A DNA stretch of 64,000 bases from Amycolatopsis sp. NBRC 101858 (GCF_030269325.1 NZ_BSTD01000009.1:310001-374000), one strand, 5' to 3'; positions 43,118-52,653 are shown, numbered from the stretch's first letter. Notes: a model not told the origin generated them from the sequence alone. Numbers and translations are program-made.

Positions 43118-44020
43118 TCACCTCGGTTGCGCGTCACCCAGCAATCGGGCGATGGCCCAGTCCTGCACCGCGAGCCCGACGGACTTGAACACCGTCCGCC
43201 CACCCACCGCCGGCGGCGTGCGCAACGCGTCGCCGAGCTCGACCAAGGAGGAACGCTCCACGATCCCACCGTCCACAGCGTGGATCACTTCGCCGGCTTC
43301 CTCGAGCACGGCGTCGACCTGATCCACCACCACGCACGCCGCCGAACCGAGCAACTCGGCCGGAAGCTCCCGCATGGAAGGCAGATAAGACCCGATCGCG
43401 TTGACGTGCACCCGCTCGGGCAGATCGTCCACCGCGAAGAGAGGAGTCGAAGACGAAGTAGCGCAACAAACGATCTCCGCGTCGGAGACGGCGTCGGCAG
43501 CCGAAGTCGCGACCCGCGGCACGATCTGCGGGAACTCGGCACGCATCCGGTCCGCGAAGGCGTGAGCGCGTGACGGATCCCGTCCGAACACCGCCAGCCG
43601 GCTCACCGGCCGCACCGCCGCCACGGCTCGCACCTGGTCGGCGGCCTGCGCGCCGGTGCCCAGCAGGGCCAAGCGGCCGGCGGAGGCCGGGGCGAGCAGG
43701 TCCGTCGCGACGCCGGACGCTGCGCCCGTGCGCAGTGTCGTCACCTCGATCGCGTCGGCGACCACCTGGCCCGCGGCGGTGTTCCACACCAGCGTCCCGA
43801 GGATCATCGGCGTGCGGCCGGCGACCAGGCTGAGCGTCTTGACCACCGTCGTCGACGTCGGCGTGTGGCACGCGCTCATCACCAGCGTCGTGCCGCTGCC
43901 GAAGGACAACCGTTGCGGCACCACGAAACGGCCGGCGGCGAGGTCGAGGAAGGCCTCCCGCACCGCGTCGACGGCGGCGGTCATCGGGACGGCCGCCCGG
44001 ACGGCGTGGGCATCGAGCAT
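43118..44020 (-). CDS. Ornithine cyclodeaminase/mu-crystallin family protein
   Basis: A 300-residue NAD(P)-dependent protein of the OCD/mu-crystallin family, which includes ornithine cyclodeaminase, alanine dehydrogenase and imine reductases. Marks are RLSFGSGTTLVMSACH, VVKTLSLVAGR, TLRTGAASGVATDLLA, the Rossmann loop LLGTGAQAADQVRA and VHVNAIGSYLPSMRE. The substrate cannot be told from sequence. It is divergent from the pentapeptide-repeat gene, 43 bp apart. Confidence 0.9.
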   Translation of the reverse strand: MLDAHAVRAAVPMTAAVDAVREAFLDLAAGRFVVPQRLSFGSGTTLVMSACHTPTSTTVVKTLSLVAGRTPMILGTLVWNTAAGQVVADAIEVTTLRTGAASGVATDLLAPASAGRLALLGTGAQAADQVRAVAAVRPVSRLAVFGRDPSRAHAFADRMRAEFPQIVPRVATSAADAVSDAEIVCCATSSSTPLFAVDDLPERVHVNAIGSYLPSMRELPAELLGSAACVVVDQVDAVLEEAGEVIHAVDGGIVERSSLVELGDALRTPPAVGGRTVFKSVGLAVQDWAIARLLGDAQPR

Positions 44021-44063
44021 GCGGGAACCTTTCGGACTCGGCGACTGCCGCTAGCCTGACGGG

Positions 44064-44675
44064 GTGCCCGATGCCACGCAAGATCCACCCGTCGAGGACC
44101 AGCGGTTCGTCCGCGACGACTGGTACGCGGAGGAGATCACCGGACGGCACTACGTGCGGTGCGAGTTCCACGAGGTCGACTTCTCCGAGGCTCGGACGCG
44201 GAACTCGGTCTTCACCGACTGCGTGTTCGGCAACGTGCGCTTCAACGCGTCCCGGCACACGGACTCGGCGTTCACCGGCTGCTCCTTCAAACGGTGCAAC
44301 TTCTTCGACGCCGAGTTCACCGGGTGCAAGCTCGTCGGCGCGACGTTCAGCGAGTGCGACCTGCGCCCGCTGCGGGTCACCGGTGGCGACTGGTCGTTCG
44401 CCGGGCTGGCGGGTGCCGACCTGCGGTCGGTCGCCTTCCATGGGGTGCGCATGCGGGAGGCCGACCTCACCGGGGCGAACTGCGCCGACGCCGTGTTCGC
44501 CGACGTCGACCTTTCGGCGGCGACGTTGCACGGCGTCAAGCTGCCGCGCGCCGACCTGCGGGGGAGCGACCTCTCGGCGCTCGATCCGGTGAACGCCGAG
44601 CTGGCCGGCGCGATCGTGTCACCCGAACAGGCTGCGGTGCTCGTCACGTCGCTCGGGCTGCGCGTCCGGGCGTAG
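44064..44675 (+). CDS. Pentapeptide-repeat protein
   Basis: A 203-residue protein made largely of pentapeptide repeats (A(D/N)LXX type), for example EFHEVDFSEARTRNSVF, CSFKRCNFFDAEFTGC and GADLRSVAFHGVRMREADL. These fold as a right-handed square helix. Some members mimic DNA and protect gyrase from inhibitors (Qnr/MfpA), but nothing here shows that activity. GTG start at 44064. Confidence 0.9.
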   Translation: MPDATQDPPVEDQRFVRDDWYAEEITGRHYVRCEFHEVDFSEARTRNSVFTDCVFGNVRFNASRHTDSAFTGCSFKRCNFFDAEFTGCKLVGATFSECDLRPLRVTGGDWSFAGLAGADLRSVAFHGVRMREADLTGANCADAVFADVDLSAATLHGVKLPRADLRGSDLSALDPVNAELAGAIVSPEQAAVLVTSLGLRVRA

Positions 44676-44703
44676 GCTCGGGCCGACCGGAAGGAGGGCC
44701 GCG

Positions 44704-45303
44704 ATGGGCGTCGTGACACCGGGGTTCCGCGGCCGGGCTCGCAGCGGCAACCCGCGCCTGCCACCCGGGCAGTACCTGGCCGAGGACTTCCCCGTGCTGT
44801 CGGCCGGCCCGACCCCGCGCGTGCGCACGGAGACGTGGGAGTTCACGGTCACCACCGAGTCCGGCGAGAAGCACGCCTGGAACTGGGCGGAGCTGATGGC
44901 CCTGCCCAGCGAGAAGCCCACCGTGGACATCCACTGCGTCACGCAGTGGTCCAAACTGGACACCCGCTGGCGCGGCGTCGCGGTCGACACCCTGGTCGGC
45001 GGGCTCGACACGGCCGCCGACTACGTCATGGTCCACTCCTACGGCGGCTACACCACGAACCTGCCGCTCGCCGACCTGCTCGACGGCCAGGCCTGGATCG
45101 CCTACGAGTACGGCGGCAAGCCGCTCACCCCCGAACACGGCGGGCCGGCGCGGCTGCTGGTTCCGCACCTGTACTTCTGGAAGTCCGCGAAGTGGGTGCG
45201 CGGGCTCGAGCTGAAGACCCGGGACGAGCCCGGCTTCTGGGAGAACGTCGGCTACCACGACTACGGGGATCCATGGCGCGAACAGCGGTATCAGGGCGAC
45301 TAG
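44704..45303 (+). CDS. Molybdopterin-dependent oxidoreductase (sulfite-oxidase/MsrP-like)
   Basis: A 199-residue protein of the oxidoreductase molybdopterin-binding family. The probable Mo-ligand Cys is in VDIHCVTQWSKLDTRW, and the VHSYGGYTTNLPLADLLDG and HGGPARLLVPHLYFWKSAKWV segments are typical. There is no signal peptide or Tat motif, so unlike MsrP it is cytoplasmic. The last 31 bases overlap the flavin reductase gene, which likely supplies or takes its electrons. Confidence 0.92.
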   Translation: MGVVTPGFRGRARSGNPRLPPGQYLAEDFPVLSAGPTPRVRTETWEFTVTTESGEKHAWNWAELMALPSEKPTVDIHCVTQWSKLDTRWRGVAVDTLVGGLDTAADYVMVHSYGGYTTNLPLADLLDGQAWIAYEYGGKPLTPEHGGPARLLVPHLYFWKSAKWVRGLELKTRDEPGFWENVGYHDYGDPWREQRYQGD

Positions 45304-46016
45304 CCTGGCGGGTCGCCCGCCTGGCCGAGTTCCGCGACGAGACACCGACGGCCCGCACGCTCGTCTTCGACCTGCCCGGCTGGCCGGGACACCTGGCGGG
45401 GCAGCACGTCGACGTCCGGCTCACGGCCGCCGACGGCTACCGCGCGCAGCGCAGCTACTCGCTCGCCACGCCCGCCGACGGTGACCGGATCGAGCTGACG
45501 GTCCAGCGCGTCGCCGACGGTGAGGTGTCCGAGCACCTGGCCGGCCCGTTCGCGATCGGCGACCCGGTGGAGATCCGCGGCCCGGTCGGCGGCTGGTTCG
45601 TCTGGCGCCCGGCCGACCCGGCCCCGGTCCTGCTGATCGCGGGTGGCTCGGGCATCGTCCCGCTGATGGCGATGATCCGCGCCCGCCAGGCGGCGGGCGT
45701 CCGGACGCCGTTCAAGCTGATCTACTCGCTGCGCACCCCGGCCGAGCTGTACTACGCGGACGAGCTGCGCACGCCGGTGCCGGGCCTGGACATCACGTAC
45801 GTGTACACGCGCGAACTGCCGGAGGGCCGCTCGGGAATCCCCCGGCGCCTGGACGTGCCGACGCTCAACACGGTGGGCTGGCCGGCGGAGTTCGGCGCGG
45901 ACTGCTTCATCTGCGGCCCGACCGGTTTCGTCGAGACGGCGGCCGACATCCTGGTCGCCCTGGGCCACGACCCGCACCGCATCCGCACGGAGAGGTTCGG
46001 CCCCAGCCGCGACTGA
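45273..46016 (+). CDS. Ferredoxin-NADP reductase-type flavoprotein
   Basis: A 247-residue reductase with an FAD domain (QRSYSLATPADGD) and an NAD(P) domain (LIAGGSGIVPLMAMIRAR, CFICGPTGFVE). No iron-sulfur domain is attached. It overlaps the molybdoenzyme gene, a common pairing in actinobacteria, and is the likely electron partner. Confidence 0.92.
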   Translation: MARTAVSGRLAWRVARLAEFRDETPTARTLVFDLPGWPGHLAGQHVDVRLTAADGYRAQRSYSLATPADGDRIELTVQRVADGEVSEHLAGPFAIGDPVEIRGPVGGWFVWRPADPAPVLLIAGGSGIVPLMAMIRARQAAGVRTPFKLIYSLRTPAELYYADELRTPVPGLDITYVYTRELPEGRSGIPRRLDVPTLNTVGWPAEFGADCFICGPTGFVETAADILVALGHDPHRIRTERFGPSRD

Positions 46017-46045
46017 CCGAACGTCGGTGCGGCCGAGGCGACCCG

Positions 46046-46062
46046 ATCATCCATCCGATGAT
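46046..46062 (+). promoter_or_regulatory. Candidate operator of the beta-helix gene
   Basis: ATCATC (46046-46051) and GATGAT (46057-46062) form an inverted repeat around CATCC, followed by TAGGTGAC. Similar TCATCCGATGA-type sites are seen upstream of sugar-utilisation genes controlled by GntR-type regulators in actinobacteria (from memory). Confidence 0.45.
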
Positions 46063-46120
46063 TAGGTGACACCACGTCCCGATGAGAGGGAATTTATCGA
46101 CATCGCCGCGTAGAGATCCT

Positions 46121-48751
46121 ATGTTTCCTCTCATGCTGACCAAGTGGGGCTCGAAGCGGCGCCGCACCGTGGCGACCGTTCTCCTGGGGGCGGGCGCGCT
46201 GCTCGCCACGACCGGCCCGGTGGCGGCCGCGGCGCTGGACTCCGCCGGCCGCGACGTCTACGTCTCGCCGAGCGGCTCCGACCGCGCCCCGGGGACCGCG
46301 CACCAGCCCGTGCGGACCCTGGACAGGGCACGCGACCTCGTGCGCCAGCGGGCGCCGCACCTCACTCGCGACCTCACCGTGCACCTCGCCCCCGGCGTCT
46401 TCCGGCTTTCGCAGCCGCTGCTCCTCGACGCCCGGGACTCCGGCGGCAACGGGCATCGCGTCATCTGGCAGGGCAGCGGCGACACCGAACTGAACGGCGG
46501 CGTGCGCGTCACCGGCTGGCGGCCGGTCGCGGGACGCCCCGGGTTGTTCGCCGCCGCCGCGCCCGCCGGGCTGGACAACACCCGGCAGCTCTACGTCGAC
46601 GGTGTCCGTGAACAACGTGCCCGCGGCCCGCTGCCGGTGACAGTCAAGGCCACCGGCACCGGGTACACCGCGAGCGCGGACACCCTGGCGCACTGGCGCA
46701 ACCCGAAGGACATCGAGTTCGTCTACACCGCGGGCGAAGCGCTCTGGAACATCCAGCGCGACGGCCTCGGCCAGTGGACCGAGCCGCGCTGCCCGCTCGC
46801 CGCGGCCCAGGGCACGACGATCACGATGGCCCAGCCCTGCTGGGACAACTCGACGAAACGCGTTCTGTTCCCGGACATCCCCGGCCGCAGCGTGAACATG
46901 GTCGGCCCGGCCGATCTGACGAACGGCCGGCACCCGACCTACGCGGAAAACGCTTTCGAGCTGCTCGACACCCCCGGCGAGTGGTACCTCGACCGGTCCG
47001 CCCACCTCGTCTACTACCTGCCGAAACCGGGTCAGGACCTGCGCCGCGCCGACGTCGAGGTGCCGGTGCTGGAAAAGCTCGTCGACGCGCGGGGAATCCA
47101 CGACGTCGCGTTCCGCGGGTTGCGCTTCTCCTACGCGACGTGGCTGACGCCGTCGTCGCCGGAAGGCTTCTCCGAGATCCAGGCGGGCTACACGATCACC
47201 GGCGCCGAAGGCTGGGCCACCCAGGGACTCTGCCAGTTCGTGCCCGGCGGCACCTGCCCGTACGCCTCGTGGACGCGCGAACCCGCGAACGTCTCCGTGT
47301 CCCATGCGCGGCGCGTGGAATTCAGCGACAGCGTGTTCGCGCACCTCGGTGGCGCCGGCCTCGACCTCGTCGACGGCACCAAGGAATCCGAGGTCCGCGG
47401 CGACGTCTTCACCGACATCTCGGGCAACGGTGTCCAGGTCGGCGGCGTCGACAAACCCGTCACGGACACCGACGCCGACGTGGTGCGCGACGTCGTCGTG
47501 ACCGACAACCACCTCTACGGCCTGCCGCGCGAGTTCCACGGTGGTGTCCCGATCGTCAACGGCTACACCGTGCGGAACACCATCTCCCACAACCAGATCG
47601 ACCACGTCGGCTACTCGGCCATCTCGGTCGGCTGGGGTGGCTGGCCGGACAAGATCCAGAAGCCGGCGACGCCGAACCTGTCGCACGACAACGCCGTGTC
47701 GGACAACCTGATCTTCGACTACATGCTCATGCTGGACGACGGTGGCGGCATCTACACCCAGGGCATCACCGGCACTTCCCTCGACGACGGCGAGAAGGTC
47801 ACCGGCAACGTGGTGCACGACCAGTGGGGGCTCGGCAAGGCCGTCTACACGGACAACGGCAACACGTACGAGACGATCCGCGGCAACGTCCTGTACGGCA
47901 CGGCGTACTTCAACGTCGGCACGGTGCACGTCGACTACCGCGACGGCCTGGGCAACAACGATCCGACGCTGACCGAAGACAACTACTGGGAGCAGGGCGA
48001 CCGCGACAAGGTCGACAAGGGCGCGATCACCCGCGGCAACAAGCTGCTCGCCCGTCCGTCCGACGCCCCGGCGGCGATCGTCTCGAACGCGGGCCTCGAA
48101 CCGGCCTACCGCGGCCTCCTCGTGCGCCGCGTCGGCGGAGGGGCGCCGGCCGAAGCGCCTTCGCGGGTCGGCACCTTCGCGGTCTCGGGAAAGCTGTACG
48201 CGACGTGGAACCCGACGTACGCGTTCAACAACGCGCCGGTGATGGAGTACGTGGTGACGGCGACGGGCGGCGGCCGCACGAAGTCGGCGACGGTGTCCGC
48301 GGCCGAATTCGCGAAGCGCGCGTACGCGGAGGTACCGGGCCTGACGGACGGCACGGCGTACACGGTGACCGTCGCGGCTCGCAACGCGTACGGCACGAGC
48401 GAGCCGTCCTTGGCCGCGGCCCCGGTGACGCCCGGCCCGACGCCGGGAGCGGGGCCGGGTGTCCCGACGAGCGCGCGTGCCCTGCCGAGCGCGACGGCGG
48501 CCTCGATCCGCTGGAACCCGCCGGCGGCAACGGGGGACACCCCGGTGCTGGCCTACACGATCACGGTGTCCGACGGCCGCACGATCACGGTGGAGGGCCG
48601 CGACGCCCTGGTCACGCAGCCGACGGTCAAGGGCATGACGAGGGTGGTGGACAACCTGAAGCCGGCGACGGCGTACACGTTCACGGTGGCGGCGGTGACG
48701 GCGACGGGAACCGGCCCGGCGGCGACCTTCACCGCGACCACGGCACCTTGA
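46121..48751 (+). CDS. Secreted beta-helix glycoside hydrolase-like protein with two fibronectin III domains
   Basis: About 876 residues. A signal peptide (RRTVATVLLGAGALLATTGPVAAAA) leads to a right-handed parallel beta-helix part that opens with YVSPSGSDRAPGTAHQPVRTLDRARDLVR, the start typical of GH141-like and related polysaccharide-degrading proteins. Two fibronectin type III domains end it (from about 690 and about 785). Three in-frame ATGs lie at 46082, 46121 and 46133; I prefer 46121 because AGAG precedes it, but this is unsure. The substrate is unknown. Confidence 0.82.
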   Translation: MFPLMLTKWGSKRRRTVATVLLGAGALLATTGPVAAAALDSAGRDVYVSPSGSDRAPGTAHQPVRTLDRARDLVRQRAPHLTRDLTVHLAPGVFRLSQPLLLDARDSGGNGHRVIWQGSGDTELNGGVRVTGWRPVAGRPGLFAAAAPAGLDNTRQLYVDGVREQRARGPLPVTVKATGTGYTASADTLAHWRNPKDIEFVYTAGEALWNIQRDGLGQWTEPRCPLAAAQGTTITMAQPCWDNSTKRVLFPDIPGRSVNMVGPADLTNGRHPTYAENAFELLDTPGEWYLDRSAHLVYYLPKPGQDLRRADVEVPVLEKLVDARGIHDVAFRGLRFSYATWLTPSSPEGFSEIQAGYTITGAEGWATQGLCQFVPGGTCPYASWTREPANVSVSHARRVEFSDSVFAHLGGAGLDLVDGTKESEVRGDVFTDISGNGVQVGGVDKPVTDTDADVVRDVVVTDNHLYGLPREFHGGVPIVNGYTVRNTISHNQIDHVGYSAISVGWGGWPDKIQKPATPNLSHDNAVSDNLIFDYMLMLDDGGGIYTQGITGTSLDDGEKVTGNVVHDQWGLGKAVYTDNGNTYETIRGNVLYGTAYFNVGTVHVDYRDGLGNNDPTLTEDNYWEQGDRDKVDKGAITRGNKLLARPSDAPAAIVSNAGLEPAYRGLLVRRVGGGAPAEAPSRVGTFAVSGKLYATWNPTYAFNNAPVMEYVVTATGGGRTKSATVSAAEFAKRAYAEVPGLTDGTAYTVTVAARNAYGTSEPSLAAAPVTPGPTPGAGPGVPTSARALPSATAASIRWNPPAATGDTPVLAYTITVSDGRTITVEGRDALVTQPTVKGMTRVVDNLKPATAYTFTVAAVTATGTGPAATFTATTAP

Positions 48752-48763
48752 CCCCGGACAGCG

Positions 48764-51292
48764 TCAGGGGGCGTCCGGGCGGGAAAGCAGTTCGCGCAGT
48801 GTCGCGAGCAGCTCCCGCCGGTCCGCCGCCCCGAGCTTCCCCCGGATCCGGGCCATGTGGTGCTCCACCGTCTTCCCCGAGATGAACAGCTTCGAACCGG
48901 CCTGCTTGTACGTCAGCCCGTCGACGACCAGCCGGGCCACCTCGAGCTCTCGCTCGCTCAGCGCCGCCAGCCCCGTCCCGGCCGCCGCGGGCTCCGACGT
49001 TCCCTGCTCGCGGCGGGCCGCCGTTCCCTGGAACTGGCGGGCCGCCTCCAGGAGCTGGACCATCGCCTTGCGGTCGGACGTGCGGATCGCCGCCTGGCCG
49101 GCCAGGCGGGCCGCGTCCCAGCGCAGGCCGAGGTCGTGCATCTCGGCCGCCGCCGAGGCGATCGTGTCCGGGGCGAACGTTCCGCCCAGGACCGACAGCC
49201 AGCACTGGGCCGCCGTGGCCAGCGCGCTAGGGTAACGGCCGCAGTGGGCGTGCGCCGCCAGCGTCGCCAGGTGGGCCTTCGCCGCGTCCGCGTCCTCCAG
49301 GGTGATGGCCGCGTGCAGCTCGTGCCACACCAGCGACACCGTCCACAGTGGAGGCTCGCCGAGGCGGGCCAGCAGGGTGTGGGCCCGTTCCAGCTGGCCC
49401 GAAATCTTCGCGAACGCGCCCGTGCGGGCCGCCGCGATCGCCAGCTCGCCCAGTGGCAGCAGGGTGAACAGGTCCGTCTGCTGCCGCATCGACGCCTGGT
49501 ACGCCCGGTGCCACGACCGCTGCAGCCCCACCAGGTCACTGGCCCGGCGCGCCAGGCCGAGCTCCAGCGTCGCGAAGAACAGCTCGTCGCGGGCTTCCAG
49601 CGTGCGGCCGGCAACGGCGTTGCGGTGTTCGGCGGCCGTCGCGAGGTCGCCCGCCGTCATCGCGACCCAGCCCAGCAGCAGGCGGTGCCGCACGGACAGC
49701 AGGTCGCCGCCGATCCCGCCGTCCAGCGCCCGGGTCAGCACCGGCTCCGCCAGCGCCAGCTCACCCGTGTGGAGGGCGGCGAGTGCGGCCAGCGCCGCCG
49801 GGCTGTCGGGCAGCAACGTGCCACCCAGCGCCGGCTCGAGCATCGCGGCCGCGCCGAGCAGGGTCGACAAGGTCTCCGTCGCGCAGCCGGACACCGAATC
49901 GGCGATGCCACGGGCCATCCGGGTGGCCGCACCGGCGAACAAGGTCGGGGCGACGCCGGGCGCCGGTGCGTCGAGCAGCCGCCGCGCGCCATCGAGGTCG
50001 CCGGTGCCGACCAGCGCGATCGCCGCGAACGCATCGGCGCCCGCCCAGGCACCGTCGCCGAGGAGCCTGGTGCCGGTGGGGAACCCGGTGTCCCCGGCCC
50101 CGCCCGGGGTTCCGGCACCCGCGGGAACCCCATTGCCGGCGGAGTGCCTCCCCCCGGCGAGCCCGTCGCCGGACGTCATCGTCTCGGCGCTGCGCGATGC
50201 CCAGTGGTACAGCTCCGCACTGCGCGCCAGCTCGCCTCGGTGGGCCAGGACCGTCGCCGCGATTGCTGCTCCCGCCGCGCGGGTCTCCGGGTCGGGGGCG
50301 CCGAGCATTCCGTCGCCCAGGCGCAAGGCCGTGTCGAGGTCGCCCGACAACGCCGTTGCGCGTGCCCAGCCTGCCGTCACCGCCGATGACCGGTCGCCCG
50401 CCTCCGCTGCCGCCTCGAACAGCCGAGTGGCCAGCCTCGCGTCCGATGGCAACGCCTCCGCTGCCGCCGCCGCGAACGCCGCTGCCGCGGATGCTCCCGA
50501 GCTGCCCGTGCCCAGCAACGACCGGGCCAGCTCCAGTACCGGGAGGCCGTTCGCCAGCTGCAGCTCGACGAGCCGCTGCACCGTCGTCAGCCGCCGCGCG
50601 GGTGGCCCGAAGTCGCGGATCGCGGCCGCGGCCAGGGGCAGCAGTGCGTCGTCCGGGCCGAGCAACCCCGTTGCCCGGGCGGCGTCGACGATCGACGGCA
50701 GCTGGTCGGGGCCGCGATCCAGCAACGCGCACAGCAGGTCGAGGTTGCGCCCCGCCCCGGCTTCGGCCGCGATCAGGTAGCGCAGGACGTCGTCGTCGAG
50801 CTCGTCCAGCTCCGGGCGGAAGTCCTCCAGCCGCCCGAGCAGCTCCCGCTCGGCCAGCCGCGGCACCCCGCCGCTGCGCGCGTGGAGCTCGGCCGCCGCC
50901 GCGGGCTCGGCCGGCGCGCCCTTGACCGCCGCGATCAGCTGCGCGACGTCCTCGACGCCCAGGGGCCCGAGCTGCAGCAGCGTCCAGCTCGACGCCACCG
51001 CCGCCGGCCGGTGCGCGACGACGATGGGCCCGTCCGCGCCGGTGAGCAGCTCCTCGAGCTGGTCGGGACCCAGCCGGTCGGCGTCGTCGACGAGCAGGGC
51101 CTCGACGCCGGCCGCGCGGTAGCAGCGGTCGAGCGCGGCGAGCAGCACGCTCTTGCCGTACCCGCCGGGCGCGACGACGGCCAGCCGCAGCGGCGCGGCC
51201 GGATCGGCCGTGACCTGGTCGAGCAGCTGCCGCGCCGCCGGGTGCACCGGGACGGTGCGAAGCGGGGAAACCTGCGAAAGCAGAGTGTTCAA
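48764..51292 (-). CDS. iniR: IniR-type LuxR family regulator with ATPase domain
   Basis: An 842-residue regulator. An N-terminal P-loop ATPase (APGGYGKSVL, about residue 45; LLVDDADRL) is followed by a long helical repeat region and a C-terminal LuxR HTH (LSERELEVARLVVDGLTYKQA, ISGKTVEHHMARIRGKL). Large ATPase-LuxR regulators next to iniBAC are IniR, which activates the operon under cell-wall stress in mycobacteria. The start is TTG 51292, overlapping the Hsp70-like stop as TTGA. The assignment rests on the neighbouring iniB, iniA and iniC. Confidence 0.88.
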   Translation of the reverse strand: MNTLLSQVSPLRTVPVHPAARQLLDQVTADPAAPLRLAVVAPGGYGKSVLLAALDRCYRAAGVEALLVDDADRLGPDQLEELLTGADGPIVVAHRPAAVASSWTLLQLGPLGVEDVAQLIAAVKGAPAEPAAAAELHARSGGVPRLAERELLGRLEDFRPELDELDDDVLRYLIAAEAGAGRNLDLLCALLDRGPDQLPSIVDAARATGLLGPDDALLPLAAAAIRDFGPPARRLTTVQRLVELQLANGLPVLELARSLLGTGSSGASAAAAFAAAAAEALPSDARLATRLFEAAAEAGDRSSAVTAGWARATALSGDLDTALRLGDGMLGAPDPETRAAGAAIAATVLAHRGELARSAELYHWASRSAETMTSGDGLAGGRHSAGNGVPAGAGTPGGAGDTGFPTGTRLLGDGAWAGADAFAAIALVGTGDLDGARRLLDAPAPGVAPTLFAGAATRMARGIADSVSGCATETLSTLLGAAAMLEPALGGTLLPDSPAALAALAALHTGELALAEPVLTRALDGGIGGDLLSVRHRLLLGWVAMTAGDLATAAEHRNAVAGRTLEARDELFFATLELGLARRASDLVGLQRSWHRAYQASMRQQTDLFTLLPLGELAIAAARTGAFAKISGQLERAHTLLARLGEPPLWTVSLVWHELHAAITLEDADAAKAHLATLAAHAHCGRYPSALATAAQCWLSVLGGTFAPDTIASAAAEMHDLGLRWDAARLAGQAAIRTSDRKAMVQLLEAARQFQGTAARREQGTSEPAAAGTGLAALSERELEVARLVVDGLTYKQAGSKLFISGKTVEHHMARIRGKLGAADRRELLATLRELLSRPDAP

Positions 51293-52419
51293 CAGTGACC
51301 TTCACCGGAGGGGGCGCCGGGGCGGGCGCAGTGGCTCGGGGCGGGGGAGGAGTCGGGGCCGGCGGTGGCTTCGCGGGCGGTGACGGTGATGACGACGGCC
51401 GAGATGGCCGCGGCGACTACGAGGACCGCGGCGGCGAGGGGGCGCCGCCGCCGGAACAGGTTCATCGGGCTGCTCTTTTCGGGCAGCTCGAACGGCGTGA
51501 TCTCGACCGGCGGCCGGGGTGGCCGCTCGCCGAGGTCACCGAGCGTGTCCACCTGGGGGAGCAGGGTGGTCTCGACGGCGGGGGGTTCGTGCGGGGCACC
51601 GCGGTGGTCCGCGCGCAGTGCCGCGACGGCGGCCGCGCCGAGGGCGGTGGTCGCCGGCGGAACCGGTCCCGCGAACACCGGGCACGGCGGCCGGGCCGGC
51701 AGCGCGTGCGGCGGGACGTCACCGCAGAACACCACGCCGGCGAGTCCCTTGGGGGACGTCGACGCCGCGCTCGCCAGGGCGAAGAGCGTGCTGAGCGCGG
51801 CGGCCGGGGCGACGCCCTCGGCGCTCGCAGCCGGCTGCCAGCCGCTCGCGCCGGTCGCCGTGGCCAGCGTGACGTTCACGCCGTCGGCGCCGAACTCGCA
51901 GACCCCGGCCGCGGTCGCGCCGGGGACGGGGACGGGCAGGTGGGCGCCGAGCGCGGCGATCGAGCCGGGGACCAGCGTGACCGCGGGGAACCCGGCGTCG
52001 GCCAGTGCGCGGCGCAGCACGTCACGGCGGTAGCCGCCCCAGTCGCCGGGATGGGTCAGCACCAGGTGGTGCGGGGCGCCGCCGAACTGGTTCGCGGCGT
52101 GCTCGGCGATGCTTTCGACGAGCACGGTGGTCAGCGTCTCGGGCGGGAACGGCTCGCCTTCGACGAGCATCGGCACGTCGTCGCCGATCCGCCGGTGGAA
52201 GCCGGTGAGCAGCCGGGACGGGACCCGGGCACCCGCCTGCGCGGCCGCGTCCCCGGTGAGCAGGTACCCCTCGTCGTCCAGGAACAACGCGGACGCGGCG
52301 GCCGGGGTCCGTTCACCCAGCCAGAGCGGTTCGGGGTCGCCCCAGCCGGGGCCTTGACGGTGGCAGGTCGCGGCGTGGGTCCGCCCTTGTGCCACATCGA
52401 TCCCGAGGACGTAGGGCAA
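51289..52419 (-). CDS. Membrane-anchored Hsp70-like (actin-fold) protein
   Basis: A 376-residue protein with an actin/Hsp70-type ATPase fold: the first phosphate loop is YVLGIDVAQGRTHA, and LFLDDEGYLLTGDAA, VLTHPGDWGGYRRDVLRRAL and CEFGADGVNVTLA follow DnaK. The substrate-binding half is missing; instead a Pro-rich linker leads to a membrane helix (LAAAVLVVAAAISAVVITV) and a short outer tail. TTG 52419 with GAGGAGG upstream is the best start. It is coupled to iniR and divergent from iniB, so it probably senses or transmits envelope stress. Confidence 0.85.
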   Translation of the reverse strand: MPYVLGIDVAQGRTHAATCHRQGPGWGDPEPLWLGERTPAAASALFLDDEGYLLTGDAAAQAGARVPSRLLTGFHRRIGDDVPMLVEGEPFPPETLTTVLVESIAEHAANQFGGAPHHLVLTHPGDWGGYRRDVLRRALADAGFPAVTLVPGSIAALGAHLPVPVPGATAAGVCEFGADGVNVTLATATGASGWQPAASAEGVAPAAALSTLFALASAASTSPKGLAGVVFCGDVPPHALPARPPCPVFAGPVPPATTALGAAAVAALRADHRGAPHEPPAVETTLLPQVDTLGDLGERPPRPPVEITPFELPEKSSPMNLFRRRRPLAAAVLVVAAAISAVVITVTAREATAGPDSSPAPSHCARPGAPSGEGHC

Positions 52420-52555
52420 CGGCGCTTCCTCCTCACCTCGCGGGGCCGATCGGGGGCGCGGAATCCCCCTAGGGCTCGGGGCATCCTCACCCAAACGGGT
52501 TAGTCAAGCAAGTGGCTGGAGGGATTTAACCCAACTGAGTGCGTCTCGGATGAGC

Positions 52556-52653
52556 CCCTAACTCCCTAACGATGACATATCGATCCCCTATCGGCTGACT
52601 GGCCCGCGACTCGGAGTGATCCCCGATGTGCGTGGGGGGACCGGCTCCCTAAC
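52556..52653. promoter_or_regulatory. iniB promoter region with CCCTAAC repeats
   Basis: The 302-bp spacer between the Hsp70-like gene and iniB has three copies of CCCTAAC (52556-52562, 52564-52570, 52647-52653), two in tandem at 8-bp spacing, in locally AT-rich sequence. They could be IniR sites. No clear -35/-10 was found. Confidence 0.4.
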
